From: an uncultured Bacteroidota bacterium
GTDB taxonomy: Bacteria; Bacteroidota; Bacteroidia; Flavobacteriales; Flavobacteriaceae
DNA length: 64,000 nucleotides
NCBI GenBank assembly: GCA_903902795.1
Contig: CAIUWH010000034.1
Coordinates: 1-64,000, forward strand
Direction of reading: 5' to 3'
Position 1 is the stretch's first letter. Every line of letters begins with the position of its first letter. The notes under the pieces are model-generated. The model had not been told where the DNA came from. It made no database searches and worked only from the letters and a program-made list of their open reading frames with translations. Shown here in pieces: positions 56,152 to 64,000 of this stretch. Made by a program: the position numbers and the translations under genes.

Positions 56152-57837
56152 ATGAAAAAGATACTACTTTTTTTACTAGTGTTTTGTGGTCTTTTTGGGT
56201 TTGCTCAAAGTCGAAAAGGTCAGTTGTACCTTTCTTCTATCAATGCACCCCACGATTTGTTCGTGTCGTTTGGTTTGAATGTAAATTTCACCTCAACCGA
56301 ATGGACTGCTGAACTTAAAAATTATTCACCCGATTTTAAAGTTGTTGCTGATAAATACAACATACTGCTCCAAAAAGAACTACTGATTTCGGAAGAGAAA
56401 TTACAAGAAATGGAAGTTAACGCATTGAAAATTTCAGGTTCAGCGGCAGCGGTACAAAAGCTTCGCGGGATTTTTAAAGTTCAAGTTTCCGATCCGTCCA
56501 ATTCAAGACTATTAGAAATTGCAACCGAATTAGAACGTTTGTCAATTGTTGAGTATTGCAGTTTGGTTTCTCTTGAACCGGTTCAACCGCCTATCGATAT
56601 TCCACCGACAACTCCTAATTACGAAAGTAATCAAACCTATATTCAATCCAATCCAGGTGTAAACATGCAATTTGCGTGGGATTTAGGGCTAAACGGACAA
56701 GGAATTCGCTTGCGCGATGTGGAGTACGGGTTCAATAAAAATCATGAAGAACTCGCTGAAATTCCTACGAGTATTGCATCGGGTATGACGGTTTCTTCAA
56801 GTGCTTTTGCCGATTATACCGAACACGGAACGGGAGTTTTCGGAATACTATATGCTCATAAAGGAACTTACGGAATATCTGGTTTGGCTTTTGGTGCATC
56901 CGAATTAATTTTGTATCCTGAGTGGCAACAAATTGGGTATGATCGAGTGAATGCCATTACACAATCAATTGCCAATTCAACCGCTGGAGACGTTATTGTG
57001 TATGAAATGCAATCGGATGGACCTGGACCAACATCAACTGATTATATTTTGGCAGAGTTCGAGCAGGTCGTATGGGATTTAACACAAGCGGCAACGGCTT
57101 CTGGAATTACTATTGTCGCGGCAGCAGGAAATGGGAATGTCGATTTAGATGGACCACTTTATCAAAGTTATATGGCCCGCGGTGATAGCGGTGCGATAGT
57201 GGTTGGAGCAGGAACTTCGAATCTTGATCACAACCGCTTGAGCTATAGCACCTATGGTTCGAGAGTGGATTTGCAGGCTTGGGGTGAGAATGTTCGTTCA
57301 ATTGGGAGATTGACAGGATTTAATTTTACTTTAATTGGCAATGATTTCAATCAAAGTTATATAATTTTCACAGGAACCAGTGCTGCGACTCCAATTGTGG
57401 CTTCTTGTGCAGCTGTTTTACAATCGTATTATCATTCCTTGACTGGAAACTATCTGACATCCGTTGAACTTAGAACCATTTTACAAACTACTGGAATTGC
57501 TCAAGGAACGGGAGTTGCAGGAAATATAGGGCCGATTCCTAATATGCAAGCCGCTGTTGAAGCCGTTTTTAATTTATCATTAGAAAGCAACGAATTTTCA
57601 TCTGAACAATTCTATGTCTATCCAAATCCTGTAACCGATCAACTTAATTTTGTAGTGAGCAATTTAATTGATTCCAATATGAAATTAACTTTGGTCAATA
57701 GTTTAGGGCAAGTGGTGTTTTCGACAGTACTAACTTCAGAAAAAACCATTGATGTTTCGGATTTGCCGAGTGGTTTTTATTTGGTAACACTTACTGACGG
57801 AAATCGTTCATTTATGCAAAAAATAGTGAAGAACTAA
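56152..57837 (+). CDS. S8 family (subtilisin-like) peptidase with T9SS type-A sorting domain
   Basis: RDVEYGFNKNHEEL, HGTGVFGILYA, GTSAATPIVASCAAVLQSYY; C-terminal FYVYPNPVTDQLNFVVS...GFYLVTLTDGNRSFMQKIVKN. Confidence 0.92.
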   Translation: MKKILLFLLVFCGLFGFAQSRKGQLYLSSINAPHDLFVSFGLNVNFTSTEWTAELKNYSPDFKVVADKYNILLQKELLISEEKLQEMEVNALKISGSAAAVQKLRGIFKVQVSDPSNSRLLEIATELERLSIVEYCSLVSLEPVQPPIDIPPTTPNYESNQTYIQSNPGVNMQFAWDLGLNGQGIRLRDVEYGFNKNHEELAEIPTSIASGMTVSSSAFADYTEHGTGVFGILYAHKGTYGISGLAFGASELILYPEWQQIGYDRVNAITQSIANSTAGDVIVYEMQSDGPGPTSTDYILAEFEQVVWDLTQAATASGITIVAAAGNGNVDLDGPLYQSYMARGDSGAIVVGAGTSNLDHNRLSYSTYGSRVDLQAWGENVRSIGRLTGFNFTLIGNDFNQSYIIFTGTSAATPIVASCAAVLQSYYHSLTGNYLTSVELRTILQTTGIAQGTGVAGNIGPIPNMQAAVEAVFNLSLESNEFSSEQFYVYPNPVTDQLNFVVSNLIDSNMKLTLVNSLGQVVFSTVLTSEKTIDVSDLPSGFYLVTLTDGNRSFMQKIVKN

Positions 57838-58688
57838 GGCGTTTTTTCAGTAATAAATGCGACTATTTTTTCGTATAATTCGGCATCATGCATGCTGTGA
57901 CCTAATCCACTGGTTTCTATAAACCTCGAAGTTTTCCAAGAGTTTGCAATCTTCTTTCCTTCTTCAAACAAAACAACATTGTCTTCTTTGTCGTGAGCAA
58001 TAATACCTTGGACAGTAGTGTTTTCAAGGTATTTTGCTGCAGAAAAGGCATCTATATCCAAGTTAAAACGCTCCTTGGTGTAACCAGCCAACAATTGGTG
58101 AACTTTCGAGTTTAATCCGAGTAGTTTGATATAGTTATTGAGAATCACTTTGAATTCATCAGGCGAACCAATTAGAATCAGTTTTTCAAATGTATGAGGG
58201 TAATGTGCTTGAAAATAGGCTAGAGCATTTCCTCCAATCGAATGACCAATCGCAATTTTAGGATTGTATTTCTGTACAATTTGATCGATGTATTTCGCGT
58301 ATGCCGGAACGTTGAATTCCTTGCCACCTGACAAGCCGTGTGCAGGACCGTCAATTGCAATAATCGTTTTCCCCGTTTTTTTAAGATATGGAATCGACTT
58401 TTTCCAACGCGAAGCATTGCTTTCCCAACCGTGAATGAGTAAAATAGTCTCGTCGTTGCCTTTCCATTTGTGCGTGTGGAATTGTGTTTCTTCAAACGCG
58501 TGACTTTCTTGTTCGGCTTTGAGAAGTGATTTAGGTAAACGATCGATTTTTAATTTACCTTTTCTGGGTTCGCTGAACAAACGGTACGCCAATCGAAGTG
58601 ATTTTTTTGGCGCCAGAAAACTAAGTGCGTTAATGTAGAGTCCGACAGACTTTACAGTAATATAGACCAGTGATTTTTTAAACATCAA
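57834..58688 (-). CDS. Alpha/beta hydrolase
   Basis: ILLIHGWESNASRW, AIDGPAHGLSGG, AIGHSIGGNALAYF. Confidence 0.92.
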   Translation of the reverse strand: MMFKKSLVYITVKSVGLYINALSFLAPKKSLRLAYRLFSEPRKGKLKIDRLPKSLLKAEQESHAFEETQFHTHKWKGNDETILLIHGWESNASRWKKSIPYLKKTGKTIIAIDGPAHGLSGGKEFNVPAYAKYIDQIVQKYNPKIAIGHSIGGNALAYFQAHYPHTFEKLILIGSPDEFKVILNNYIKLLGLNSKVHQLLAGYTKERFNLDIDAFSAAKYLENTTVQGIIAHDKEDNVVLFEEGKKIANSWKTSRFIETSGLGHSMHDAELYEKIVAFITEKTP

Positions 58689-58857
58689 GTAAAAAAAAAG
58701 TTATGAATAAGTAAGCAATTGTAACACTACAAATAGCAACACAATTTACACAAATTTTCGCAGATTAATCAGTTAAACAGTTTTTCTTAGAGAGTTAGGC
58801 TATTAATATTCCTTCTAAATGCGATACGCTTCACCTTTTAGGTTTTACTATCAGACA

Positions 58858-58886
58858 AAAAAAAACCATCCGAGTGGGATGGTCTA
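58858..58886 (-). terminator. Terminator of the coiled-coil/zinc-ribbon-like gene
   Basis: accatcccactcggatggttttttttt on the minus strand. Confidence 0.8.
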
Positions 58887-58891
58887 GATTT

Positions 58892-59671
58892 TTACATATT
58901 TGAAAACAATTGTTCCATTTTTTCTTTTTCTTCGTCGGCCAAAACGGTATCAACTAAAATTCTTCCAGAATGCTCGTCAGTGATGATTTTCTTTCTCGAT
59001 GCAATTTCAACTTGTGTTTGCGGTGGAATCGTAAAAAACGAACCTGCAGAAGCACCTCGCTCAATTGAAACCACGGCTAAACCATTACGCACACTAGAAC
59101 GGATTCTTTTGTAAGCGGCCAATAGACGATCTTCGATTAACGCTTCGTATTCGGCTGATTTTTCAATCAAGAATGCTTCTTCTTTTTGAGTTTCCGCCAT
59201 AATGTCGCTCAACTCTGACTTCTTATGTTTTAAGTGATTTGTTTTTTCATCTAATTTTTCTTTAGAACTTGCAATCACTTCCTTTTTATGTTCAATTGAT
59301 GCTTTTAGTTCTTTAATCTGCTTTTCAGCCAATTGAATTTCTAATTCTTGAAACTCAATTTCTTTGGTTAAAGAGTTAAATTCTCTATTGTTACGTACTT
59401 CTTTTTGTTGTTCAGTGTAGCGTTTGATGGCGATTTGATGATCATCAACGTTATTTTTTTTAGTTTTGATGCTCTCTTCAATTGTAACTAAATCTTGCTG
59501 TAATTTTTCTAATCGGGTAGATAAACCAGCTACTTCATCTTCTAAATCTTCTACTTCTAAAGGCAATTCACCTCTTACATTTCTGATTTCATCAATTCGA
59601 GTATCAATTAATTGTAAATCATACAGCGCTCTTAATTTGTCTTCAACGCTTAATTCTTTTGTAGTAGCCAT
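58892..59671 (-). CDS. C4-type zinc-ribbon family coiled-coil protein with cysteines lost
   Basis: Coiled coil then ERGASAGSFFTIPPQTQVEIASRKKIITDEHSGRILVD, at the expected zinc-ribbon position. Confidence 0.85.
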   Translation of the reverse strand: MATTKELSVEDKLRALYDLQLIDTRIDEIRNVRGELPLEVEDLEDEVAGLSTRLEKLQQDLVTIEESIKTKKNNVDDHQIAIKRYTEQQKEVRNNREFNSLTKEIEFQELEIQLAEKQIKELKASIEHKKEVIASSKEKLDEKTNHLKHKKSELSDIMAETQKEEAFLIEKSAEYEALIEDRLLAAYKRIRSSVRNGLAVVSIERGASAGSFFTIPPQTQVEIASRKKIITDEHSGRILVDTVLADEEKEKMEQLFSNM

Positions 59672-59674
59672 ATT

Positions 59675-60790
59675 CTATAAGTACTTAACTGGGTTTGTAT
59701 TTTCTTCTGATAAAACAACTTTCCCTACCGGAAAGGAGAGTGCAAAATTAGTAATTTTTTCTTTAAGAAAATCAACAATATAATTTTTTGTATATCTTTC
59801 ACTTTCAAAGTGACCTATGTCTGCCAAAACTATCTGATTTTCAGATTCATAGAAGTTGTGGTATTTCAAATCAGAGGTGATAAAGACGTCGGCTCCAGCC
59901 TTAATAGCATTTTTGATAGCAAAGCTACCTGAACCACCTAAAACCGCTACTTTAGCAATCGACTTTCCTAAAAAAGAACTGTGTCGAATGCCACCACATT
60001 GCATTTTGTCTTTTACAAAAGTCAAGAAATCTATTTCGGTCATGGGTGTTTCGAGTTCACCTATCATTCCCAATCCTATATTTTGATGCTCATTTTGCAG
60101 ATCATAAATTTCGTAAGCTACTTCTTCATAGACATGATTCGATAGTAAAGCTTTTACAACTTTTGACTGTAATTGTTTTTCAAAAGTGACTTCAATTTTG
60201 ATTTCTTGAGCTTCCACAAATTCAAATCGCTCTCCAATTTCTGGATTGCTGTCCTCGTTTCCCATATAGGTTCCAAGGCCTTTTGAAGTAAAGCTACAAT
60301 CTTCATAGTTGCCGATTTTTCCCGCTCCAGCATCAAATAAGGCATTACGCACTTTCTCAACGTTTTCCGGAATCGTATAGGTGACCAATTTCTGAATAAA
60401 ATGTTGTTTCGGAACTAATATTGATGTGTTTTTCAAGCCCAATGCATCACTCAAAATTTTATTCACTCCTTTTTTGTGATTGTCCAAGGCGGTGTGAACT
60501 GCATAAATGGCAACGTCATTTTGGATTGCTTTGATAACGGCTCGCTCAACATAGTTTTTACCCGTAATTTTTTTTATGCCGCTGAATACTATCGGATGGA
60601 AGCAAACCACCAAGTTGCAGTTTTTTACAATGGCTTCGTCAATTACGTTTTCCAAGGCATCGTGACACACCAGAATTCCTGTGGTTTCATTTTCCTGATT
60701 TCCCACCAATAATCCAACATTATCAAAATCCTCGGCATAGGCCAAAGGCGCCAGTTCTTCTAGGATGGGAAAGAATTCTTTTATTTTCAT
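59675..60790 (-). CDS. Nif3-like dinuclear metal centre hexameric protein
   Basis: LAPLAYAEDFDNVGLLVGNQ, VVCFHPIVFSGIKKITG, VAVLGGSGSFAIKNAIKAGADVFITSDLKYH. Confidence 0.94.
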   Translation of the reverse strand: MKIKEFFPILEELAPLAYAEDFDNVGLLVGNQENETTGILVCHDALENVIDEAIVKNCNLVVCFHPIVFSGIKKITGKNYVERAVIKAIQNDVAIYAVHTALDNHKKGVNKILSDALGLKNTSILVPKQHFIQKLVTYTIPENVEKVRNALFDAGAGKIGNYEDCSFTSKGLGTYMGNEDSNPEIGERFEFVEAQEIKIEVTFEKQLQSKVVKALLSNHVYEEVAYEIYDLQNEHQNIGLGMIGELETPMTEIDFLTFVKDKMQCGGIRHSSFLGKSIAKVAVLGGSGSFAIKNAIKAGADVFITSDLKYHNFYESENQIVLADIGHFESERYTKNYIVDFLKEKITNFALSFPVGKVVLSEENTNPVKYL

Positions 60791-60825
60791 AATGTAATTT
60801 ACTTATTTTTAAAACCGACAACCAA

Positions 60826-61389
60826 TCAAGTTTCCCATTCGTTCAAAACCTCCTTTACAACCCAAGTATTGTTCACTTTTTCAAACAGAAAATACCTTCC
60901 GCTGTTGTGCTCGATGTTACGGTAAAAAGCCACTCGAACCAAGCAATATTTTTTTGCAAAATGAATGGGTTTATTCACAATCATCAAGCGTTGATTGTTG
61001 TCGTTGAATCGATTGGAAAGAACTTGAAATTCTTCTAAACTTACGCATTTATTGACTTTACTCTTCAAATATTGATGTTCTTTGGCAAACAGTTGTTCAA
61101 ATTCTTTCGACCAGTCTTCGTTTAAATGGATATTAATTTGGTTTTTGACCTCTTTCTCATGCGATTTCAACAATTGACTTTTAGTAATGACTTCCAAAAC
61201 TTCTTCATTATTCGGTGATTTATTGCAATAGAAACGCAAATGTTGCAGGCGATCTTTAACAATTACTTTTTCGTTGGCATAGTATTTTGTCAACAGTATT
61301 TTTAATAAATCGGCATCATTATTCTCTTGACTCCGTGCAGTCATATGAAAGAAACACAAGGTCAAAAAGACTCCAAATTTTATTTTCAT
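60826..61389 (-). CDS. Secreted protein of unknown function
   Basis: Signal peptide MKIKFGVFLTLCFFHMTARSQ. Confidence 0.6.
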   Translation of the reverse strand: MKIKFGVFLTLCFFHMTARSQENNDADLLKILLTKYYANEKVIVKDRLQHLRFYCNKSPNNEEVLEVITKSQLLKSHEKEVKNQINIHLNEDWSKEFEQLFAKEHQYLKSKVNKCVSLEEFQVLSNRFNDNNQRLMIVNKPIHFAKKYCLVRVAFYRNIEHNSGRYFLFEKVNNTWVVKEVLNEWET

Positions 61390-61516
61390 GTGTACAGTTA
61401 ATTGCTATAAAATGAGTTATCAATAATCAACTTCAAATATAATTGATAAATTGTTTTTTCCCTTAAAAATAGCAAAATAATTCGTGATTTAAGTCGTAAA
61501 TAATTACTTTCGTACT

Positions 61517-62557
61517 ATGATTTTTGTACGGTATTTGTTTTTCCCTTTTGCAATTCTCTACGGATGCGTTACTTCAATTAGAAACTTTCTTTTTGATAGA
61601 GGAATACTTAAATCCTATTCTTTCGTTCTACCAATTATTGCCGTTGGAAATTTAAGTACGGGTGGGACAGGAAAAACACCTCAAATTGAATATTTGATTC
61701 GTTTACTTTCACCAACTTATAAAGTGGCCGTATTGAGTAGAGGTTACAAACGAAAATCGAAAGGTTTTGTTCTTGCTGATGAAAATTCGTCCGTTGCTGT
61801 TTTGGGAGATGAACCGTTTCAAATGCACTCGAAATTTCCAAATGTTCAAATTGCAGTAGACTCGAATAGAGTAAACGGAATTCAACAATTACTGCAACAG
61901 AAAATCAAACCCGACTTAATTTTGCTCGACGATGCCTTCCAACACCGAAAAGTAAAAGCGGGATTTTATGTTTTGCTTACAGCTTACAATGATCTATTTT
62001 GTGACGATTGGATGCTTCCCACCGGAAATTTACGAGAAAGTAGAAATGGAGCCAATCGAGCGGACATGATAATTGTCACCAAATGTCCAAAAGATATTTC
62101 TAACCTTGCTCACGAAAGTATAAAGAAAAAAATTAGGCCTTTTTTTCGAGGAAATCAGGATGCTATTTTTTTTAGTTCTATTGAATACGACGATTTTGTC
62201 TACAGTCAATTAGAGCGCAAAAGTGTGAAAGAAGTACAAGCAGTTGAAAAGTTGCTTTTGGCTGGTATAGCAAAGCCACAACCATTTTTTAAGTACCTTC
62301 AAGGTGAAAATGATGAGGTACTCGTTTTTCCCGATCATCACAATTTTACAGCTAATCAAATCAATGAAATAGAACAAAAAGGCCAGCACAAAATTATTGT
62401 TACAACCGAAAAAGACTTTGTTCGTTTGAAGGATTTAAGCAATGCAAGCAACATTTATTATTTGCCTATTAAAAGTGAATTTATAACCGGCGATTCGAAA
62501 ATTAATTTTGATAATACAATAAAACATTATGTGGGAACAGCTTCAACAAACCGTTGA
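61517..62557 (+). CDS. lpxK: Tetraacyldisaccharide 4'-kinase LpxK
   Basis: VGNLSTGGTGKTPQIEYLIRLL, LSRGYKRKSKG, LLDDAFQHRKVKAG. Confidence 0.95.
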   Translation: MIFVRYLFFPFAILYGCVTSIRNFLFDRGILKSYSFVLPIIAVGNLSTGGTGKTPQIEYLIRLLSPTYKVAVLSRGYKRKSKGFVLADENSSVAVLGDEPFQMHSKFPNVQIAVDSNRVNGIQQLLQQKIKPDLILLDDAFQHRKVKAGFYVLLTAYNDLFCDDWMLPTGNLRESRNGANRADMIIVTKCPKDISNLAHESIKKKIRPFFRGNQDAIFFSSIEYDDFVYSQLERKSVKEVQAVEKLLLAGIAKPQPFFKYLQGENDEVLVFPDHHNFTANQINEIEQKGQHKIIVTTEKDFVRLKDLSNASNIYYLPIKSEFITGDSKINFDNTIKHYVGTASTNR

Positions 62558-63341
62558 TTTTATTAAAGAGAAAACGGGTTTTTCTCCTGAATATGGAGTG
62601 ATTTTAGGCTCTGGATTAGGCAGTTTTACAGACGATATTCAAATTGAGCATACCTTACCTTACAACGAAATTCCGAATTTTCCAGTATCAACAGTCCAAG
62701 GTCACAAAGGCGCTTTGGTTTTCGGAACCATTGGTGCCAAAAAAGTGGTAGCCATGCAAGGTCGTTTTCACTATTACGAGGGTTACGATATGAAGCAAGT
62801 TACGTTTCCAGTGCGTGTGATGAAGTATTTAGGTGTTACTAAATTGATCGTTTCCAATGCTTCGGGCGGCGTGAATCCTAATTACGAAGTAGGTTCGATA
62901 GTGTTGATTAAAGATCATGTCAATATGATGCCTGAACATCCTTTAAGAGGAAAAAATGACGAGAGGTTCGGACCTCGATTTGTAAACATGAGCGAACCAT
63001 ACAGTCGTATGATGATAGCTAAAGCCAAAGAAATAGCAAAGAAAAACGCAATTGAAGTGCAAGACGGCGTTTATCTAGGTTTACAAGGTCCGACTTTTGA
63101 GACCTTAGCTGAATACCGAATGGTAAAAATTTTAGGAGCTGATTGTGTTGGAATGTCGACTGTTCCTGAAGTAATTGTTGCCCGTCACATGGATATGGAA
63201 GTATTTGGCTTATCGGTCATTACCGATATGGGCGACGAAGAGAACATCGAAGAAGTCAATCATGCAGAAGTATTAAAAGCGGCTCAAAAGGCAGAACCAC
63301 ACGTTCGTCTATTGATTAAATCACTGATTGAAAATTATTAA
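62529..63341 (+). CDS. Purine-nucleoside phosphorylase (PNP-I, trimeric type)
   Basis: GVILGSGLGSFTD, VQGHKGALVFG, MQGRFHYYEGY, VSNASGGVNP, GLQGPTFETLAEYRM. Confidence 0.95.
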   Translation: MWEQLQQTVDFIKEKTGFSPEYGVILGSGLGSFTDDIQIEHTLPYNEIPNFPVSTVQGHKGALVFGTIGAKKVVAMQGRFHYYEGYDMKQVTFPVRVMKYLGVTKLIVSNASGGVNPNYEVGSIVLIKDHVNMMPEHPLRGKNDERFGPRFVNMSEPYSRMMIAKAKEIAKKNAIEVQDGVYLGLQGPTFETLAEYRMVKILGADCVGMSTVPEVIVARHMDMEVFGLSVITDMGDEENIEEVNHAEVLKAAQKAEPHVRLLIKSLIENY

Positions 63342-64000
63342 TTAAGATAAATAGTTGGCAATCGTTTTATAGAATTTTTTAGGATCGAACGGCTTTGTGA
63401 TAACATCGGTCATTCCGAATGATAAAAGCATTTCTCTATTTTCGTTGAGTGATATTGCTTTCAAAGCAATAATAGGAGTAGACGAGTTGAATTCTCTAAT
63501 CAATTTCGTTGCGATGGTTCCATTTATTCCTGGTAAGTGAACATCCATCAACACTAAATCATAAGCGTGTTCGGTTCTCATGGTTTCGATAGCCAGTTCG
63601 CCGTTGTCTACAATATCGCAATAGATCCCTTTATTTTCAAGCATTTTTTTTGTAATCATTTGATTGATTTTGTTGTCTTCAACCAAAAGAATGGTTTTTT
63701 TGTAGAGTTTTTTCTCGTCGTATTCAATTTTTGCTATGACAATTGGCGTATCATCAGTAAGATGAAAAGGCAGTTCAAAAGTAAATGTAGTTCCTAATCC
63801 AACTTTACTGTTCAAATAAATTGATCCATCCATCAGCTCAACTAGTTTTTTAACAATAGCCAATCCGAGTCCGGTTCCACCATACTTGCGATTAATTTCA
63901 ATAGATCCTTGCGCAAAACTATCAAAAATTGTGTCTTGTTGATCATCCGGAATTCCGATTCCGTTGTCGGCAATTTTGAATGAAATAGTAATCGATTTAT
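63342..64000 (-). CDS. C-terminal part of hybrid sensor histidine kinase/response regulator (runs off window end)
   Basis: HATPase motif IADNGIGIPDDQQDTIFDSFAQG...GGTGLGLAIVKKL open to position 64000; receiver KKTILLVEDNKINQMI...DLVLMDVHLPGING. Confidence 0.92.
   Translation of the reverse strand, partial: KSITISFKIADNGIGIPDDQQDTIFDSFAQGSIEINRKYGGTGLGLAIVKKLVELMDGSIYLNSKVGLGTTFTFELPFHLTDDTPIVIAKIEYDEKKLYKKTILLVEDNKINQMITKKMLENKGIYCDIVDNGELAIETMRTEHAYDLVLMDVHLPGINGTIATKLIREFNSSTPIIALKAISLNENREMLLSFGMTDVITKPFDPKKFYKTIANYLS

Overview
Ordinary-looking chromosomal window from a Flavobacterium-like Bacteroidota genome. The clues are AT-rich DNA, TAnnTTTG -7 promoter motifs, T9SS/gliding sorting domains, and TonB receptor + DUF4249 pairs. 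Most of it is conserved housekeeping genes: htpG, argS, ffh, folD, uvrB, rlmF, icd, rplS, trmD, glgC plus a glycogen-synthase-like glycosyltransferase, nusB, yajC, pepT, rluF, lpxK, PNP and fabH. There are also a few large repetitive surface/secreted proteins. I found no prophage, CRISPR array, transposase, defence island or tRNA. The accessory content sits in the intergenic regions, which are packed with dispersed repeats and long hairpins. The most interesting signal is a set of short 20-bp palindromes (consensus approx. CCTGCCTGccGgCAGGCAGG) at four intergenic sites. In at least two cases the window also holds a related copy of the flanking sequence WITHOUT the palindrome (empty site vs filled site). 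This suggests precise insertion or excision of a 20-bp unit with no obvious target duplication. A second, different palindrome (CCTGTTCGCCTGGGCGAA) shows the same behaviour. Other notable items: a 15-aa-repeat putative solenoid protein, a 9-repeat T9SS type-B adhesin, a gene-deletion scar joining a lipoprotein to a TonB-receptor tail, a zinc-ribbon protein that has lost all four cysteines, a 5'-truncated C1q-like gene, and a truncated 5S rRNA-like fragment at the left edge.
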